This document shows positions 1 through 12,060 of a stretch of DNA of 64,000 nucleotides, piece after piece. Made by a program: the position numbers and the translations under genes. Every line of letters begins with the position of its first letter. The first letter of the stretch is position 1. The stretch spans positions 26,660,001-26,724,000 of the forward strand of contig OU612072.1 in the NCBI GenBank assembly GCA_914767715.1, read 5' to 3'. Source of the DNA: Membranipora membranacea (taxonomy: Eukaryota; Bryozoa; Gymnolaemata; Cheilostomatida; Membraniporidae). The notes under the pieces are model-generated. The model made no database searches. It was not told the origin of the DNA and saw only the letters and a program-made list of their open reading frames with translations.

Positions 1-1150
1 TGTAAATAACACCATGAATCAATTTTTTGGTCGAAAAAATGTTGATTTGGCATCACAGTCGTTTAACATTCCGTGTACACAAACAGTGCCACGATACAGG
101 AGGTACTAGGCTCCAGGCGGTCTGATGATGATGGATAAACCTGCAGTGGGTTGTGATAGGTCACTTGACCGATTCGGAATCATGACTTTAACAGTCTGCT
201 GCCTAATCTTTCTTCACCGATGTTTTCCAAATAAGGAAGATAGTAATGGGGGACAAATGTGCTAAATATAATATTGATGTGCGAATATTGATGTGACATC
301 GCTGAGTGATTTATGGGTCAAGAGAACTAGTCAAAACATAAATTATATTTTATTACCTCCTATTTTTGTTATATGTGAGTATTGGCAGCACACACGTAAT
401 TTCACTTGTACCACTTACACTCACTGAATAGGGAACATGGAAATAGAACACATGGAACCTGATGTTGCTTATCGAGATTTTGATGCAGTTATGAATGTAT
501 TTATCAATGGAAATGTGGAAAAACACTACCGAAGACAATCCTGTTAGGGGCAACCAAATCAGCAGGCAAGCAGTAGGGATCCTTCCAAACTTATACTGGC
601 TTGTGTACATAGCTGCAAATGATATATCGCTATTTTTAAGTGTCTGCTGATTTTTTTTTCCTTCAACAATTCATTGTTATTAAAATAAATGAACTAGAAT
701 GGTGCAATAAAACAAGGCAGCGGCATGGTCCAGCACTAGTGTAGCGACCATCCGATTGATGGGACAATGAAAGCTACTGTCCACACGGCCAGACACGCAG
801 CCTACACGCAAACCACACCCAACGCAAAGCAGAAGAAGCCTCCCCCAGTAGGTATGAATTCCACAGGTTAACACCTGTGGTTAACAGTGACCTCTCCCCT
901 TTACAGTTGTTGGCTCTCTCAGGGGCAAATTTCTCTCTTGACCAATAATTCTCTCTCCTTGGTTAATCCATGAATTGATCATTGTAACCCGCTCATCCTC
1001 CACAACAGTCAGACTGCTGTTAGTTTTACACAATACTGTAGCATCACATAGCCGTTATAAATTTATTCGGATGAATATTTTGCTATACACATTCGGATGA
1101 TATCATTTTTATGGTCCATATCAGTTAATCATCTAAATTCTATCTTTTTC
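1..1150. other. Gene-poor flank with repeat copy
   Basis: I see no supportable gene here. About 100-440 is a diverged copy of the repeat family found again near 5430, 6405 and 7485. The rest is AT-rich and unremarkable. Short ORFs on the minus strand fall partly inside the repeat and show no domain. Confidence 0.5.
100..440. repeat. Diverged ~400 bp repeat, copy 1
   Basis: This copy shares a run of ordered blocks with the three later copies: a segment ending near the words tgctaaatat, then a gatgtgacatcgc block, then a cataaat/ttattacctcc block and a Val/Thr-like cacac tail. Alignment by eye shows many substitutions and indels, so the family is old. It has no coding potential that I can recognise. 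Confidence 0.55.
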
Positions 1151-1961
1151 CAAGTCTAAAATTAAAAAGAGGGGGGGGGGGGCATTGAGGAATTCAAAGG
1201 ATGGTCATTGAAGTTGTCAACTGGGGAAAAAAATAATTAACAAAATATTTAAACCCTACATCACTCTTTTCCATTCTAGAAGAGATGTGGAGACTATGTT
1301 TGTGATCTGTTGTTTGAAAGGAGGAAGATATAAATCTTGTGCCTGACAGCTCCTGCTATCTTCAATGAGTAATATTCATTCTTTGGGCTAATGGTGGTCC
1401 AATCACAGCATCTACCGACTTCATAATATAGCGTAAAATGAATCAAACAATTTTTGGAAGCTTATTTATGGCTTTCCTAGTTGTGGTTGTTGTTTATGAA
1501 GTTGGCAGTCGATGACATAAGGTAGTTTACTCGGGATGCATTTGATGTAGATTTACTGTGACAGCAGTCTCAGAGGAGGCTCTGAGCCACCTGGTAGTAA
1601 CAGATAAATAAACATCAATGGAGAAACAATGAACTAAAATATCATATAATAGATGGATTGCCATCTTTGAATTCTAAGATGTTCCCTTTGAAACGAGCTT
1701 CCTATGAGCGGAGTTACTCAGTTTGTTCTTTGAAAACTGTTTGTGTTACTCAGGTAAAGCCACCAATTTATTGATGAGGTATATGTGTGCAGTGTTTGCC
1801 AAATTCGTGACACACAACCATCCTTTTCATTCTGAGGGTGCCGCTTCCTTTCCCTCATCTATGGATAACATAAATTTGTTTTTCCCCTAAAATGGGAAAT
1901 GATTTAACCTAAACTGATATTGATTGATGGTATTACGTGTGCCATCCTGCTAGCCAGGTGG

Positions 1962-1968
1962 TATATAA
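1962..1968 (+). promoter_or_regulatory. TATA box of TSP1 copy A
   Basis: TATATAA lies 64-70 bp upstream of the ATG at 2032. The words around it (agctgatcggat, then tcattcaactgtttga) recur upstream of copy B and partly upstream of copy C, so the whole core promoter was duplicated with the genes. Confidence 0.7.
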
Positions 1969-2031
1969 AGCTGATCGGATGAGGAGTTAAATATCATTCA
2001 ACTGTTTGACTCAGAAGAAAGAACAACCACA

Positions 2032-2954
2032 ATGGGTGAGATCTTTGTTTCATTGTGATTTGAAGAGATCATTGCAGCTTGAATTACATCGATAATAGTT
2101 TGATTGCTACAAACAATCACTGTATTCCCAATTCATACCAAAATGGGACAATTTTCTTTTTTGTGATTAACCCCTTTTTTTATTCATACTATAATTATGC
2201 AAGTTTTATTTTTGTCTTTCAGCGACAGCAAAGTACACACTTCTGACCATAGTAGCCCTAGCTTGTGTGTGTGCCACATACGGATATGGATGGAACCATC
2301 CTGGAGAACGATACACAGTGTCTGCTAAGTCATATAAGAAACAGCCAGCCACTCAAGTCGGTAAGTAACAACCTTCTGTTCATCTGTAGGAATCACTTCG
2401 ACAATGTCTTGTAGGTATAATGCTTGCGATGTGTTTGATCAGTGAAACAAAATATGGCGATTATTCTGAATAATTGTAAAACCTTATGAGGAGTCGGGTC
2501 TGCTGTCTACAATGCAAATAAAGTGGATGACGGCATTATCCCTTTTCTAGCTATTTAAATTGATTCATTTTCTGATTATAACCTGTGCCTCCGTTTTAGT
2601 ATATGAGTGGGGTGCTTGGGGTCCATACGGGAAATGTTCGCTGTCGTGTGGCGGAGGAATAGAATATAGAAAAAGATTGTGTACCAAACAGCAGGTTTCT
2701 GGTCCTGTTGCTGTCGATATCAGTCTATGTGATGGGCTCAGTGAATCTCAGAGACGTTGTAATAGACATTGCTGTCCTGGTAAGAAATAATCACACTTTT
2801 CTGCAGCTCCTTTCAAATCTGGTTTTGTTTTCAGTTTGAGATACGTATCGTAAGTTTGATGTTACCATTACTCACGTATTTACCAAATGTTATCGTCAGA
2901 TTCTTCATAATTTTAGTTGATGGACGATGTACTGGGTTGTCCATTCAGATTTGA
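2032..2954 (+). CDS. Small secreted TSP1 protein, copy A, C-terminally broken
   Basis: The model has exons 2032-2035, 2223-2360, 2600-2779 and 2917 onward, joined by GT-AG introns with matching phase. The first exon holds only ATG plus one base. Exon 2 encodes a signal peptide (residues about 1-20). Exon 3 encodes one thrombospondin type 1 repeat with the WGAWGPYGKCSLSCGGG core and six or more cysteines. In exon 4 (2917-2987) this copy lacks 79 nt relative to copy B, which shifts the frame and gives a TGA at 2952-2954, so the product would be 119 aa with only the first TSP1 domain. It may be a shortened gene or an early pseudogene. TSP1 domains bind extracellular matrix or carbohydrate, so the product is presumably secreted. 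The family assignment is firm; its function is unknown. Confidence 0.75.
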
Positions 2955-3587
2955 TTGAGAGTCTATCAAAGTCAGGGAAGTTACCCAGTAAGTATCATGT
3001 GTATATATATATATATGTGTGTGTATAGTTTTAGAGACTGGCCAAAGTACCAAGCAATGTCCATGAATATTAAATAATGTACTACAACTAAACAGCTCTA
3101 AATATCCGTACTCATGTTGAATTTAATGTTAGAGACATAGTATGGAGACTCTTAAAGTCATAATCACTTTATTGCTGTCAATTCTGACGTCTGTCAAGAT
3201 ACCCCAATGCATGTTCGATGCCAGAATCTTTTTTCCAGGTTGAACAGAACAGTCAATAAAATTACTTTCATTAATGATTGACAAATTTTCTAGCCTAAAT
3301 ATTATTGACAAATACTCTATTTTTTGCAGGGCGCTAAACATTTCCATTTTAATATCTCTAGCTACAGTGTTCTCTTGGACCTCTCACCAACCAAGCATAT
3401 TGACCATTGATTGATTCTTCACTGATCTGAGACAAAACGATCCAAAACAACATGCTACTGTAAAACCGTCATTTATTTCGTTTATGAATTTGAAGAAGAT
3501 CTTGTTTATGTTCCTTGATTTGTTTAAGTTTTTTTTTGGCTTTGATACTTTTTTAAATTTTTGCTTGTTCCTAAACTTATTTGTCCA

Positions 3588-3593
3588 AATAAA
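3588..3593 (+). terminator. AATAAA poly(A) signal, TSP1 copy A
   Basis: AATAAA lies in the same relative place and sequence context (ttgcttgttc...aacttat) as the one downstream of copy B, so this 3' UTR was duplicated too. Confidence 0.5.
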
Positions 3594-4118
3594 CTAAACC
3601 TCCCCTTTGCAGAGAATAATTGTACTAATCTCACTTCTAATATCCAAAAAAGGAAAGGGCAGTGTTAATGCATTGAAATCTATGACATAATCCTTTCAAA
3701 CAAGTATTTCAACAAAGCTGCCATGATTACCAAAACAGCACTGACAATGTTGAACATAACACAGGAAAAAAATACAACGATGTGATTTGGAATGAACAGT
3801 GCTAACTCGCAATTATTATGATAATATGGACTTTATTAAACACCGATTATCGCAAGCACCAAACAAAACCATACGTTTGGAAAAAAACTACAAAACTATT
3901 TATAAATGAGGCTTTTCTGCAAAGGGCTGTGTTAAATTCAGAGAGGGTCAGGGTTTTTATCATGTAGGTTTTGTGATGTGACGGGGTTTGAATGTGGGTT
4001 ATGATAAAGAAAATGGCTGGCTATTACATTATCAAGATGAATCGGCAGCAAACGTCCAGATAAGCGCTAAGTCTTGTTAAATTCAATGCTGCAAACCGCT
4101 TATCACAACATTCTACAT

Positions 4119-4478
4119 ATTGGATTCATGGGCGTCAGAAGGGGTGCTCAGGGTGCTCAGGTGAGCACCCCTTGGGAGATTTAAAATTTTTTTTTAACAA
4201 TTGGAACTCAATGTTTTCTTTTATCGCTAGAACTTTCAATCGGGGCCCGGGCAAGAGGCTGTTGCTGTTAAATATTTTTGGTATCATGCTTGGTGTTGCT
4301 CATCCATAAAAGTTGGCTGGTATGTACCAGAATGTCTCTTTTTGGGTCTCGAATTTCAAAAAATTTCCGTCGGCAGGAGGGCGCTTGGGCGCCCCTCCCC
4401 ACTTACACATGCCACTAACTACTCCACAGCTAAAAGGAGCACCCCTTGGTAAATCGTTCTGACGCCCATGATTGGATT
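4119..4478. mobile_element. hAT-type MITE with perfect 8-bp TSD
   Basis: The element spans 4127-4470. It begins CATGGGCGTCAGAA and ends with the exact inverse TTCTGACGCCCATG. Inside the tips, a further inverted pair GGGGTGCTC / GAGCACCCC extends the terminal repeats. It is flanked on both sides by ATTGGATT (4119-4126 and 4471-4478), an 8-bp target duplication typical of the hAT superfamily. It has no transposase ORF, so it is a 344-bp non-autonomous element. Confidence 0.85.
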
Positions 4479-5429
4479 GAATTGATTGGATGTTGGTATC
4501 TGCAGGTAATGCTGATATCATTGTTGTGTAAAGCCAGTGAGCAGCTTTAAAAGATAGATGATCTCCATTATAAACATCTGTGTTTGACTTTGTTTTCTAA
4601 CGTAGCTTTGAAGTGAACAAATTTATAAATAAAACATTTGTTGTAAAGGTGACGGTTGAAATGAAGGTGACCTTTAACTATATTTGATTTAAGATATAAA
4701 TCAGAGTATGATGCTTGATTTCTGAATACCCTTCGCAGTGTACTGCACACAATACCTGAAATAAGAGGGAAAACTCTCATTGAGTTGTTGAGAAAAAGAG
4801 AACAAAACAAAAATTTTAACCGGCGGCCAAAAATCTCTGTACACTACCATAGCAAATTAAGCCAGTCAAATATTCTTATCTATGTTGGGTCATTTTATTA
4901 AATAGTTTTATTCATTGAAAGATTTGTATTTTACCTGAAACGAGCAACAATGCAATTACCTATAGATACCAGGGCCATAAAAGTCCAAAAAATCCTTGAA
5001 ATCCAGGACAGGTGTATGTCTTTTAATTCCTGGGTTTATGAATAAAAGATCATTCAAGCTACTTTGTCATTTTTCGCAACCAACCAATAAACATTGGATA
5101 TCTTAGCTTTTATGTCATTTGGCTTCAATTTTGTGTTTTACGGTGATAACTATAGCCATATTCTGAGATGATCCAAGTGATAGAAAATACTTTGATAGTT
5201 ATAGTGCAGGAGGAATCATCCTCCACATAGGATGTTATCTAGAGATCCTGTTTGGTATCAACAGTAAGTGCCAAACATTATCGTTTTCTTAATACTATCA
5301 ATGTATGTCTCACACTGAATACTGCTACTTTTATTGGATGGTGGTAAATAAAAATATGACTCCATATCGCTTATGTATTATTGTGAACTTGTTTATAGTT
5401 CTACACGCGATAAAAATCGTTTTGCTATG

Positions 5430-5830
5430 GGAAATGCCTGCAGTAATGAGACACTTTTGCAGTATGACTCAACGATCTATCGTTTACTGCCAACTCTTGG
5501 TTTCAAAGAGCTCAGTTCAGGACATTTTTTTAACAGTTTGTAATGCGCAAGAGATAAAAGATTGGCTAAAAGGGAGTAAGCAAATGAAGGAAAAAGTGCA
5601 AAAAAGCGCTAAATATAACATAGTATGTCACCATAAATTGAGCTCCCTGTTAATGGTGTGACATCGCAGAGAGAGATTTATAGGTTTAAGGAACTTGTCA
5701 TCACATAAATCATATTGTTATCTTCTCCTATTTCTGTCATTATGTTGGAAACGGCTGAATGAATTACTATACTGACATTATTAGAACACATAGTAAACAA
5801 GTCGTTGTTTACTTTTTTTACTTCGTTTAT
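5430..5830. repeat. Diverged ~400 bp repeat, copy 2
   Basis: This is the second copy of the family seen at 100-440. It shares in order the blocks tttactgccaa, aagagctcagttcagg, taaaagggag, gcgctaaatataac, gatgtgacatcgcagag-type and cttgtcatcacataaat. A 118-aa ORF from 5305 runs into it but has no support as a gene. Confidence 0.6.
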
Positions 5831-6404
5831 TGAAATTCCATTCTTGATTGTGATGCGAAATTGTTCGTATTGATCGATGAGTAGGCAAAAAACAATTGCT
5901 CACCGTAGCTTAATGAATGTTTAATGATAGATCTCGGCATCATAGTTTAGAGTAGGAGCAACAGGGTCAACTGCTGTATATCACACTCTTGTTCTGTATT
6001 CATGGTATGACCTAGGATCCTATTTATCTCCTGCAATCATGATCAATAGGAGAGCAAAATCATACCACTATGCTATCATTTATCAGAACTGTCTAGTTAT
6101 TTTTATTTCTACTATTTCAGTAAATCGTCTAAGTCAAAGCAATAACTAGCCAGGTCTGCTTGCATCAATGTAGAAGTGAAACACAGTTTCCTTTCTAAAA
6201 GATGATCCATAAATGCATCATTAAGGACTAATTCATCTGCCATTACACTTAGACTAGGTCTGCACTGACACAACTGTGTGGTAGCAGGTTGCTAAAACTT
6301 GTAGCCAACTAGTTTCTCTTCTAAGTTTATCATAAATAACTGCAAAACTTGGCAAAGCAGTTGTTTACAATCCCAAATACCATGAAATGCATTAGAATAT
6401 GGGA

Positions 6405-6860
6405 GGTACGTGACGGCAGGGCACCGCAATAGTCCGCAGGAGATAATCAGTTATACCTGAAGTGATCTTGAATTGTGAAAGGAGACTTACTCAATTTCAC
6501 TGCATGATTTTATCAGTTTACTGCCAAATCTTTGTTTCACAGAATTCAGTTCAGGCCATTTGGCATTTTTTTCATTTGGATAACAATTTGAAGAGCGGAA
6601 ATGAAATAAGATTGGCAAAAGAGGAGGAAAGGAATAGAGTGAAAAGTGCAAAAATGCGCTAACTATAACAAGGTATGTCTCCATAGATCAAGTTCCATGT
6701 TAATGATTTGAATTTGCATATATAACGATAGCTAATGAACTTGTCATCACATAAATTTTTTTTTTTATTTCCTCCCTCTTTTGTAATGGCATAAATGGAA
6801 TACTATACTTACAGTTTCAAACACACAGACATTTATCATGGATCAAGCCGTTGTTTATTG
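6405..6860. repeat. Diverged ~400 bp repeat, copy 3
   Basis: This third copy starts near gggaggtacgtgacggc and runs through tttactgccaaatctttg, ttcagttcaggccattt, aatgcgctaactataac and cttgtcatcacataaat. It is head-to-tail with copies 2 and 4. Confidence 0.6.
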
Positions 6861-7484
6861 AGGAGCGCTCTTGATTGTGATGCAAATTTGTTTGCATTGA
6901 TCGGTGAGTTGGTAGAAAACCATTTTTGCCTGACAATCGAAGAAGTTGTTCTTGTGTGCAATCCTCTCAAAACTTAACGGTCAGCTTCGCCTATGAACTG
7001 TGAGTCAGTTCAGGAATCCTGTCAAACTTGAGCCACATTATACCAAGGAGTTAACTCCTTGATTATACTGACCATTGATGATGATAAAGATTGGTGTAGG
7101 GTCTTTTCTGTAACTACTGCAATAATGGTTAGAGGAGGGTAAAATTATGATGTGTATTGATTCACCAGAGCATTATTCGGAGAAGCCCAGTAGGAGTGAA
7201 CACAGTTTGATTTTAAAAAGGTAGTCTTTAAAAAACCGTCATTTTTTACAAGTATGGTTCTCCTCTTGCACATAGTTGTAGGATTACAGTTATGTCTCCT
7301 GAGTGTGAGCCAAATAGTTTGGTAGTTGTAGTGCCAAAACCAAGAGGAAATGTATTTGGATAATAGTAAATAACAACATTGATCATTTTATCTTTTAAAT
7401 ATATCACACTTTAGAGCAAAACTTGAAATTGATTAATGTCATAGCAGTTGGCTATGAGTTCATATAACATAAATAGTGTTATGC

Positions 7485-7940
7485 TATGGAGGTATGTGAT
7501 GCCAAGCCACCAAGATAGTGCACAGGAGAGAGATAAAAATACATGTAGTGGTCTTGGACTGTGATAGGACACTTTGTTAATTTGACTGCATAATTTTTTG
7601 CACCTTTCTGCCAAACTTTGGTTTCACAGACTTCAGGTTCAGTTCATTAGGCATTTTGGAATTTTTATTACAACTTGTAATGCACCAATGAGATAAGCTA
7701 ATTTGTAATGCACCAATGAGATTAGCTAATTTGCTAAAAGGGAAAGGGAAACTTGAAAAAAAGTGGAAAAAAATGCAAATGTAATCTAGTTTTGTAGCTA
7801 TAAATTATGTCAATTTTATTGATGTGACAGGCGCAGAGAGATTTATAGGTTAAGGGACTATGTTGGTAAAGACAAACATAAAATATTTAACTGACACTTA
7901 CAATGACACACAACTACTTATCATAGCATTATTCAGTCGT
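7485..7940. repeat. Diverged ~400 bp repeat, copy 4
   Basis: The fourth copy starts at ggaggtatgtgatgcc and includes a private small tandem duplication of about 33 bp near 7675-7735 (taatgcaccaatgagat twice). Together the four copies fill much of the space before TSP1 copies A and B. Confidence 0.6.
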
Positions 7941-8239
7941 TGATCATGTGGTTAACTGAGGGTAACTCTTAATTGCGATGGTAATTAGTTCGTATTGAAC
8001 AACAATTTCAATTTCAAACCATTTCTGAAGGTCAAATAAAAGGCTGACCTTCTTTTCAATCTTGTCAAGAACCAATGGCCAACTTTCCACATGAAAAGAC
8101 TCATATAGCGAATGTGTTGCTGACCAGATGTTGCGTTGACCCACAACTATGTAACCTCTAAGCAGGTGGTCGTCCTAGTGTGCTATCAGGTGCTCATTTG
8201 TTTAACAGATCGAAGCCAGCCCGGCAGACTAGACAGTGT

Positions 8240-8530
8240 AAAGGTCAAAGGTGCTTTCCTGAAAGTAACTTGTGACCTGACATTGGCTCTTTCACTCCAC
8301 TCAACAAAATAATTTAGGGTTCAAGGGAAGGTCACTGAAGTCGTTAAACTGGAAAAATAAAAATAACTCGCAATTTTTATATATCTGACATTTTTTTCTT
8401 CAATCTGGCGCTGATATTGTACAGTGATTTGATTTGTTGTTGCAAATAAGGAAGTAATAAATCTGATTTTTAGCAGACCTTGTTATATTTCAATGTATCT
8501 TACTTATTCTATTGGTAGAAGGTGGTCCGA
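8240..8530. repeat. Upstream segment of TSP1 duplication unit B
   Basis: Nearly collinear with 11352-11632, and recognisably with about 1190-1400 upstream of copy A. Shared words include gtgacctgacattgg, gtcgttaaactggaaaaata and caatctggcgc. It shows that the tandem duplication covered gene plus several hundred bases of 5' flank. Confidence 0.7.
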
Positions 8531-9085
8531 TCAAAACTCTAGAATTCAGAATGATTCGTAAGGTTTAACAAAGTTGTTTTTTAAAGGTTATTTATTGGAT
8601 TTTTTAGTTGTGGGTGAGATTGGCAAGACATAACGTAAGAAATGCTCTTTGCCTGTGTTTGATGATTGTTTTGTAACAGTCTGTAGCAGTTTCAAAAAGG
8701 GTCCTGTGGTACCCTGCAGTACCCTGTGGTACCCAATCTCCAACCTGAAACTTAAATGGAGCCTGAATGAAGAGCGGCAATGTTATGTTATTATATTTGC
8801 ACACAGTAATTGTAAGAGTGTCTCTCAGATTTTCAAGGCTTTCCCTTCGAGAAGAGTCACCTAGGATCACAATGCTGAATTGGGAATACGCCAACTTTTG
8901 TTTTACTCGAAACTATAAAGTGTAAAGTGAACAAGTATTGTATACAACCATTTTTTGAAGGTGTTAATTTCTTTCCCCTCATCTGCGGACGACATAAATT
9001 GTTGACTCAACTAGGAATGTGCAAGTCTTGAACATAAACTGAAATGATTTATGGCAACCCTCATGCCATCCAGCTAGCGTACTGG

Positions 9086-9093
9086 TATTTAAA
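9086..9093 (+). promoter_or_regulatory. TATA-like box of TSP1 copy B
   Basis: TATTTAAA lies 62-69 bp upstream of the ATG at 9155, in the same context (aagctgatcggatg) as the TATATAA of copy A. One base has changed from the canonical box. Confidence 0.6.
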
Positions 9094-9154
9094 GCTGATC
9101 GGATGGGGAAATAATATCATTCAACTGTTTGATGCAGGAGAAAGAACAACTAGA

Positions 9155-10585
9155 ATGGGTAAGCTGAGGAAATCATTGCAATATTACTGATTTTATTTTA
9201 AACATTGTTTGGTTGTTACCTACAAACAGTGTGCTACTTATATGTTCTATGTTTGTTTTTTGACGTTGACTTGCATTTATCTCGAGCTGTTGTGCACAAA
9301 TGCCATGTCCTTCTTAGATTCATTCTATAATTGTGTCTTTTGACTTTCAGCGACAACAAAGTACATACTTTTGGCGATAGTAGCTGCGGCTTGTGTTAGC
9401 AACACCTATACCCATTGGCAGCATCACCGATCAAGAAACAAAGTGTCTGCTAGGGCATATTACCGACCTGAACCACCCCAAGTCGGTAAGTTATCACTTC
9501 CAAAGTCTCAATAAGTATGAATTAAGCCAGACAGCAAATGAGAATTCACAACCCCCGCAAGTATATACCTTGGAATTCAATAATGATATTGATGCTTTCA
9601 AAATCCTTTTTATAACTAGGTAAACAAATTATTGTTTTATTATCATTTGAATTGTACTTATCTCTTGACCAATCATAACCTCCCTTTTAGTATATGAATG
9701 GGATGTTTGGGGTCCATACGGGAAATGTTCGCTGTCGTGTGGCGGAGGAATAGAATATAGAAAAAGATTGTGTACCAAACAGCAGGTGACTGGACCTGTA
9801 GCAGTTGATATCAGTCTATGTGATGGGCTCAGTGAATCTCAGAGACGCTGTAATAGACAATGCTGCCCAGGCCAGAATTTTTCAGACTCAGGTAAACATT
9901 CCATTCTTACATGCTTTTGATTCCATATTTTTCACATGTGTGTGTGTATCGCGGATTTGATGTAACCATTACCATTCACATCTGTAAGATGTTTGCAAAA
10001 GAGTTCATCAATTTGAGATTATTATTTACAAATTTTAGTTGATGGAGGATGGACTGGATGGTCTGACTGGTCTAACCGCCACCAGGGATCTTATCAACAA
10101 GTCAGATACAGAAGCTGCAGAGAACCAGAACCTTCATGTGATGGAGCGAGATGTGATGGAGGGTCTATAGAAGTCAGAGATGTACCGAGTAAGTGTTACA
10201 TATAGTGTAAGAGACTGGCCACATAAATAGACAATACTATGTACATGAATATTAGATAATGTACTACAATCATATAGATGTAAATATCCATACTCATGTT
10301 GAATATACTGTTAAAGACATCGAAAGGGACACTACAGATTCCAATTTTAGAATGTGGATCATATTGTGATTACTTGCAAAATTAACTCATAAAAATCATA
10401 ATCACTTTAAATTGCTGTCAATTATCTGGGTATGTTAAGATACCCTGATGCATTGTCAATGTCGGGATCTTCCTCCAAAGTTTGAACTGAAAATTATATA
10501 AATTAAAGATTGTTGAATTTCCACACCTAAAATTTTTTAACACTTACTCTTTTTTTTTGCAGAGAGCTACTTACTTCCATTCTAA
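9155..10585 (+). CDS. Small secreted protein with two TSP1 repeats, copy B
   Basis: Five exons: 9155-9158, 9351-9485, 9691-9891, 10039-10188 and 10563-10585. They join in phase to give 170 aa and a TAA stop. Exon 1 is only ATG plus one base. Residues 1 to about 20 form a signal peptide. Exon 3 encodes a first TSP1 repeat (WDVWGPYGKCSLSCGGG, residues about 47-108). Exon 4 encodes a second, atypical one (WTGWSDWSNRHQGSYQQVRY, then Cys-rich SCDGARC), and exon 5 adds a short tail KSYLLPF. TSP1 repeats usually act in matrix or carbohydrate binding. Exon 3 is almost identical at the DNA level to that of copy A, while introns differ, which suggests recent duplication, selection or gene conversion. 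This is the only intact copy in the window. Confidence 0.85.
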
Positions 10586-10827
10586 TATATCTAGATTCAG
10601 TGTTCTCTTGGACCTCTCCCCAACCAAGCATAGTGACCATCGATTGATTCTTCACTGTTTAGAGTGAAACAAGACGATCCACTACGCCATGCAAACTGAC
10701 AAACCCTCAATTATTTAGTTTTCTAATTTCGTTTTCGTAACTTGAAGAAGATACTGTTGTTGTTCCTTGTTTTATATTTTTGTTGGCTTTTTTTAATGTT
10801 TCGCTTGTTCCAAAACTTATCTGTTAA

Positions 10828-10833
10828 AATAAA
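10828..10833 (+). terminator. AATAAA poly(A) signal, TSP1 copy B
   Basis: AATAAA lies about 243 bp after the TAA stop, in a context shared with copy A (cgcttgttccaaaacttat). Confidence 0.5.
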
Positions 10834-11351
10834 CAGAATATCCCCTTTGCAATACAGATTTGTACTGATCTATTACCTGTAATATATAAAATAGGAAAGG
10901 GTAGTCTCAACAATGTAATAAAATCTATGACATAATCCTTTCAAACAAGTAAGACAACTAAGTCACGATAATCACCTACATTGACATCACAACGATGACC
11001 TACCTCCTTTCAATAGGCCATTTCAAACTTTAACCTCAAAATAAAGTTTCAACAGAGGATATTATGTAAGAACGGCAAAGTCAATACAGCAATATCTAGA
11101 TAAAACGACACAGACAATGCTGAAGACAACAAAGAAAATAAAAACAACAACAATGCCACTTTGAACAAGAAGTTCTAACTTGCGTTTGTTATAATAATAT
11201 TATGAACTTTATTAAATACCGATCAATGCAAGAACTAAATAAAACCATGTGTTTGAAAACAACAACAAAAAATAAGCGCTAAGATGACAGGCATTTATAT
11301 GTTTAGATGTATTTATATACGAGGCTTTTCTGCAAAAGGCTGTGTTAATTT

Positions 11352-11632
11352 CAAAGGTACTTTCCAGAAAGTACCTTGTGACCTGACATTGGATATTTCA
11401 CTCAACCCGGTAAATTAATTTAGGGTACAAGAAAAGGTCACTTAAGTCGTTAAACTGGAAAAATAAAAATACCTCACATCAATTATATATATGACACTTT
11501 TTTTTCTTCAATCTGGCGCAGATATTGTTCAGTGATTTTATTTGTTGTTTCAAATAAGGAAGTAATACATCTGATTTTTGGCAGACTTTGTTATATTACA
11601 ATGTGTCTTAATTATTCTATTGGTAGAAGGTG
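11352..11632. repeat. Upstream segment of TSP1 duplication unit C
   Basis: Close match to 8240-8530. In unit C the match stops at about 11635 and resumes at about 12600 (gtaccctgcagtaccctgtgg, cf. 8708). About 960 bp have therefore been inserted in this copy. Confidence 0.7.
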
Positions 11633-11825
11633 ATCCTGTAGAGGATTTTGGGGGGTTACCCTAAGGCGGCGATACCCGCCACTGCTACCACGCACATTGC
11701 CTATTTATGCCGAGTATGCCGACTCTCTAAAACAAGTACGCCGACTCTATCTGAGGGGGAAGGTAACAAGTACGCCGACTCTATCTGGGCTGGGAATATA
11801 ATTGACCTTTCTTTGGGGCTGGCTT

Positions 11826-12060
11826 TGGGGGGGGGGGGGGATATGGACAACTATCAACTTATTTATCCTGCAAGATAAATTGGGGAGGGAAGGGATGTGG
11901 ACAAACTATTAACATATTTATCTGGCAAGATAAATTGGGGAGGGAAGGGATATGGACAAACTATTAACATACTTATCGGGCAAGATAAATTGGGGAGGGA
12001 AGGGATATGGACAAAGTATTAACATATTTATCGAGCAAGATATATGAGTGGGAGGGAATG
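11826..12060. repeat. 55-bp minisatellite, about 4 units
   Basis: Units of 55 bp carry caagataaattggggaggga followed by agggatatggacaaactatt. The phase points are at 11881, 11936 and 11991, exactly 55 apart, and a fourth unit is degenerate. It lies within the ~960 bp insert of TSP1 unit C. Just upstream, acaagtacgccgactctatc also occurs twice. Confidence 0.85.

Noticed and set aside
5305-5661. 118-aa plus-strand ORF
   Set aside because: It runs into a copy of a diverged non-coding repeat; the other copies do not keep the frame.
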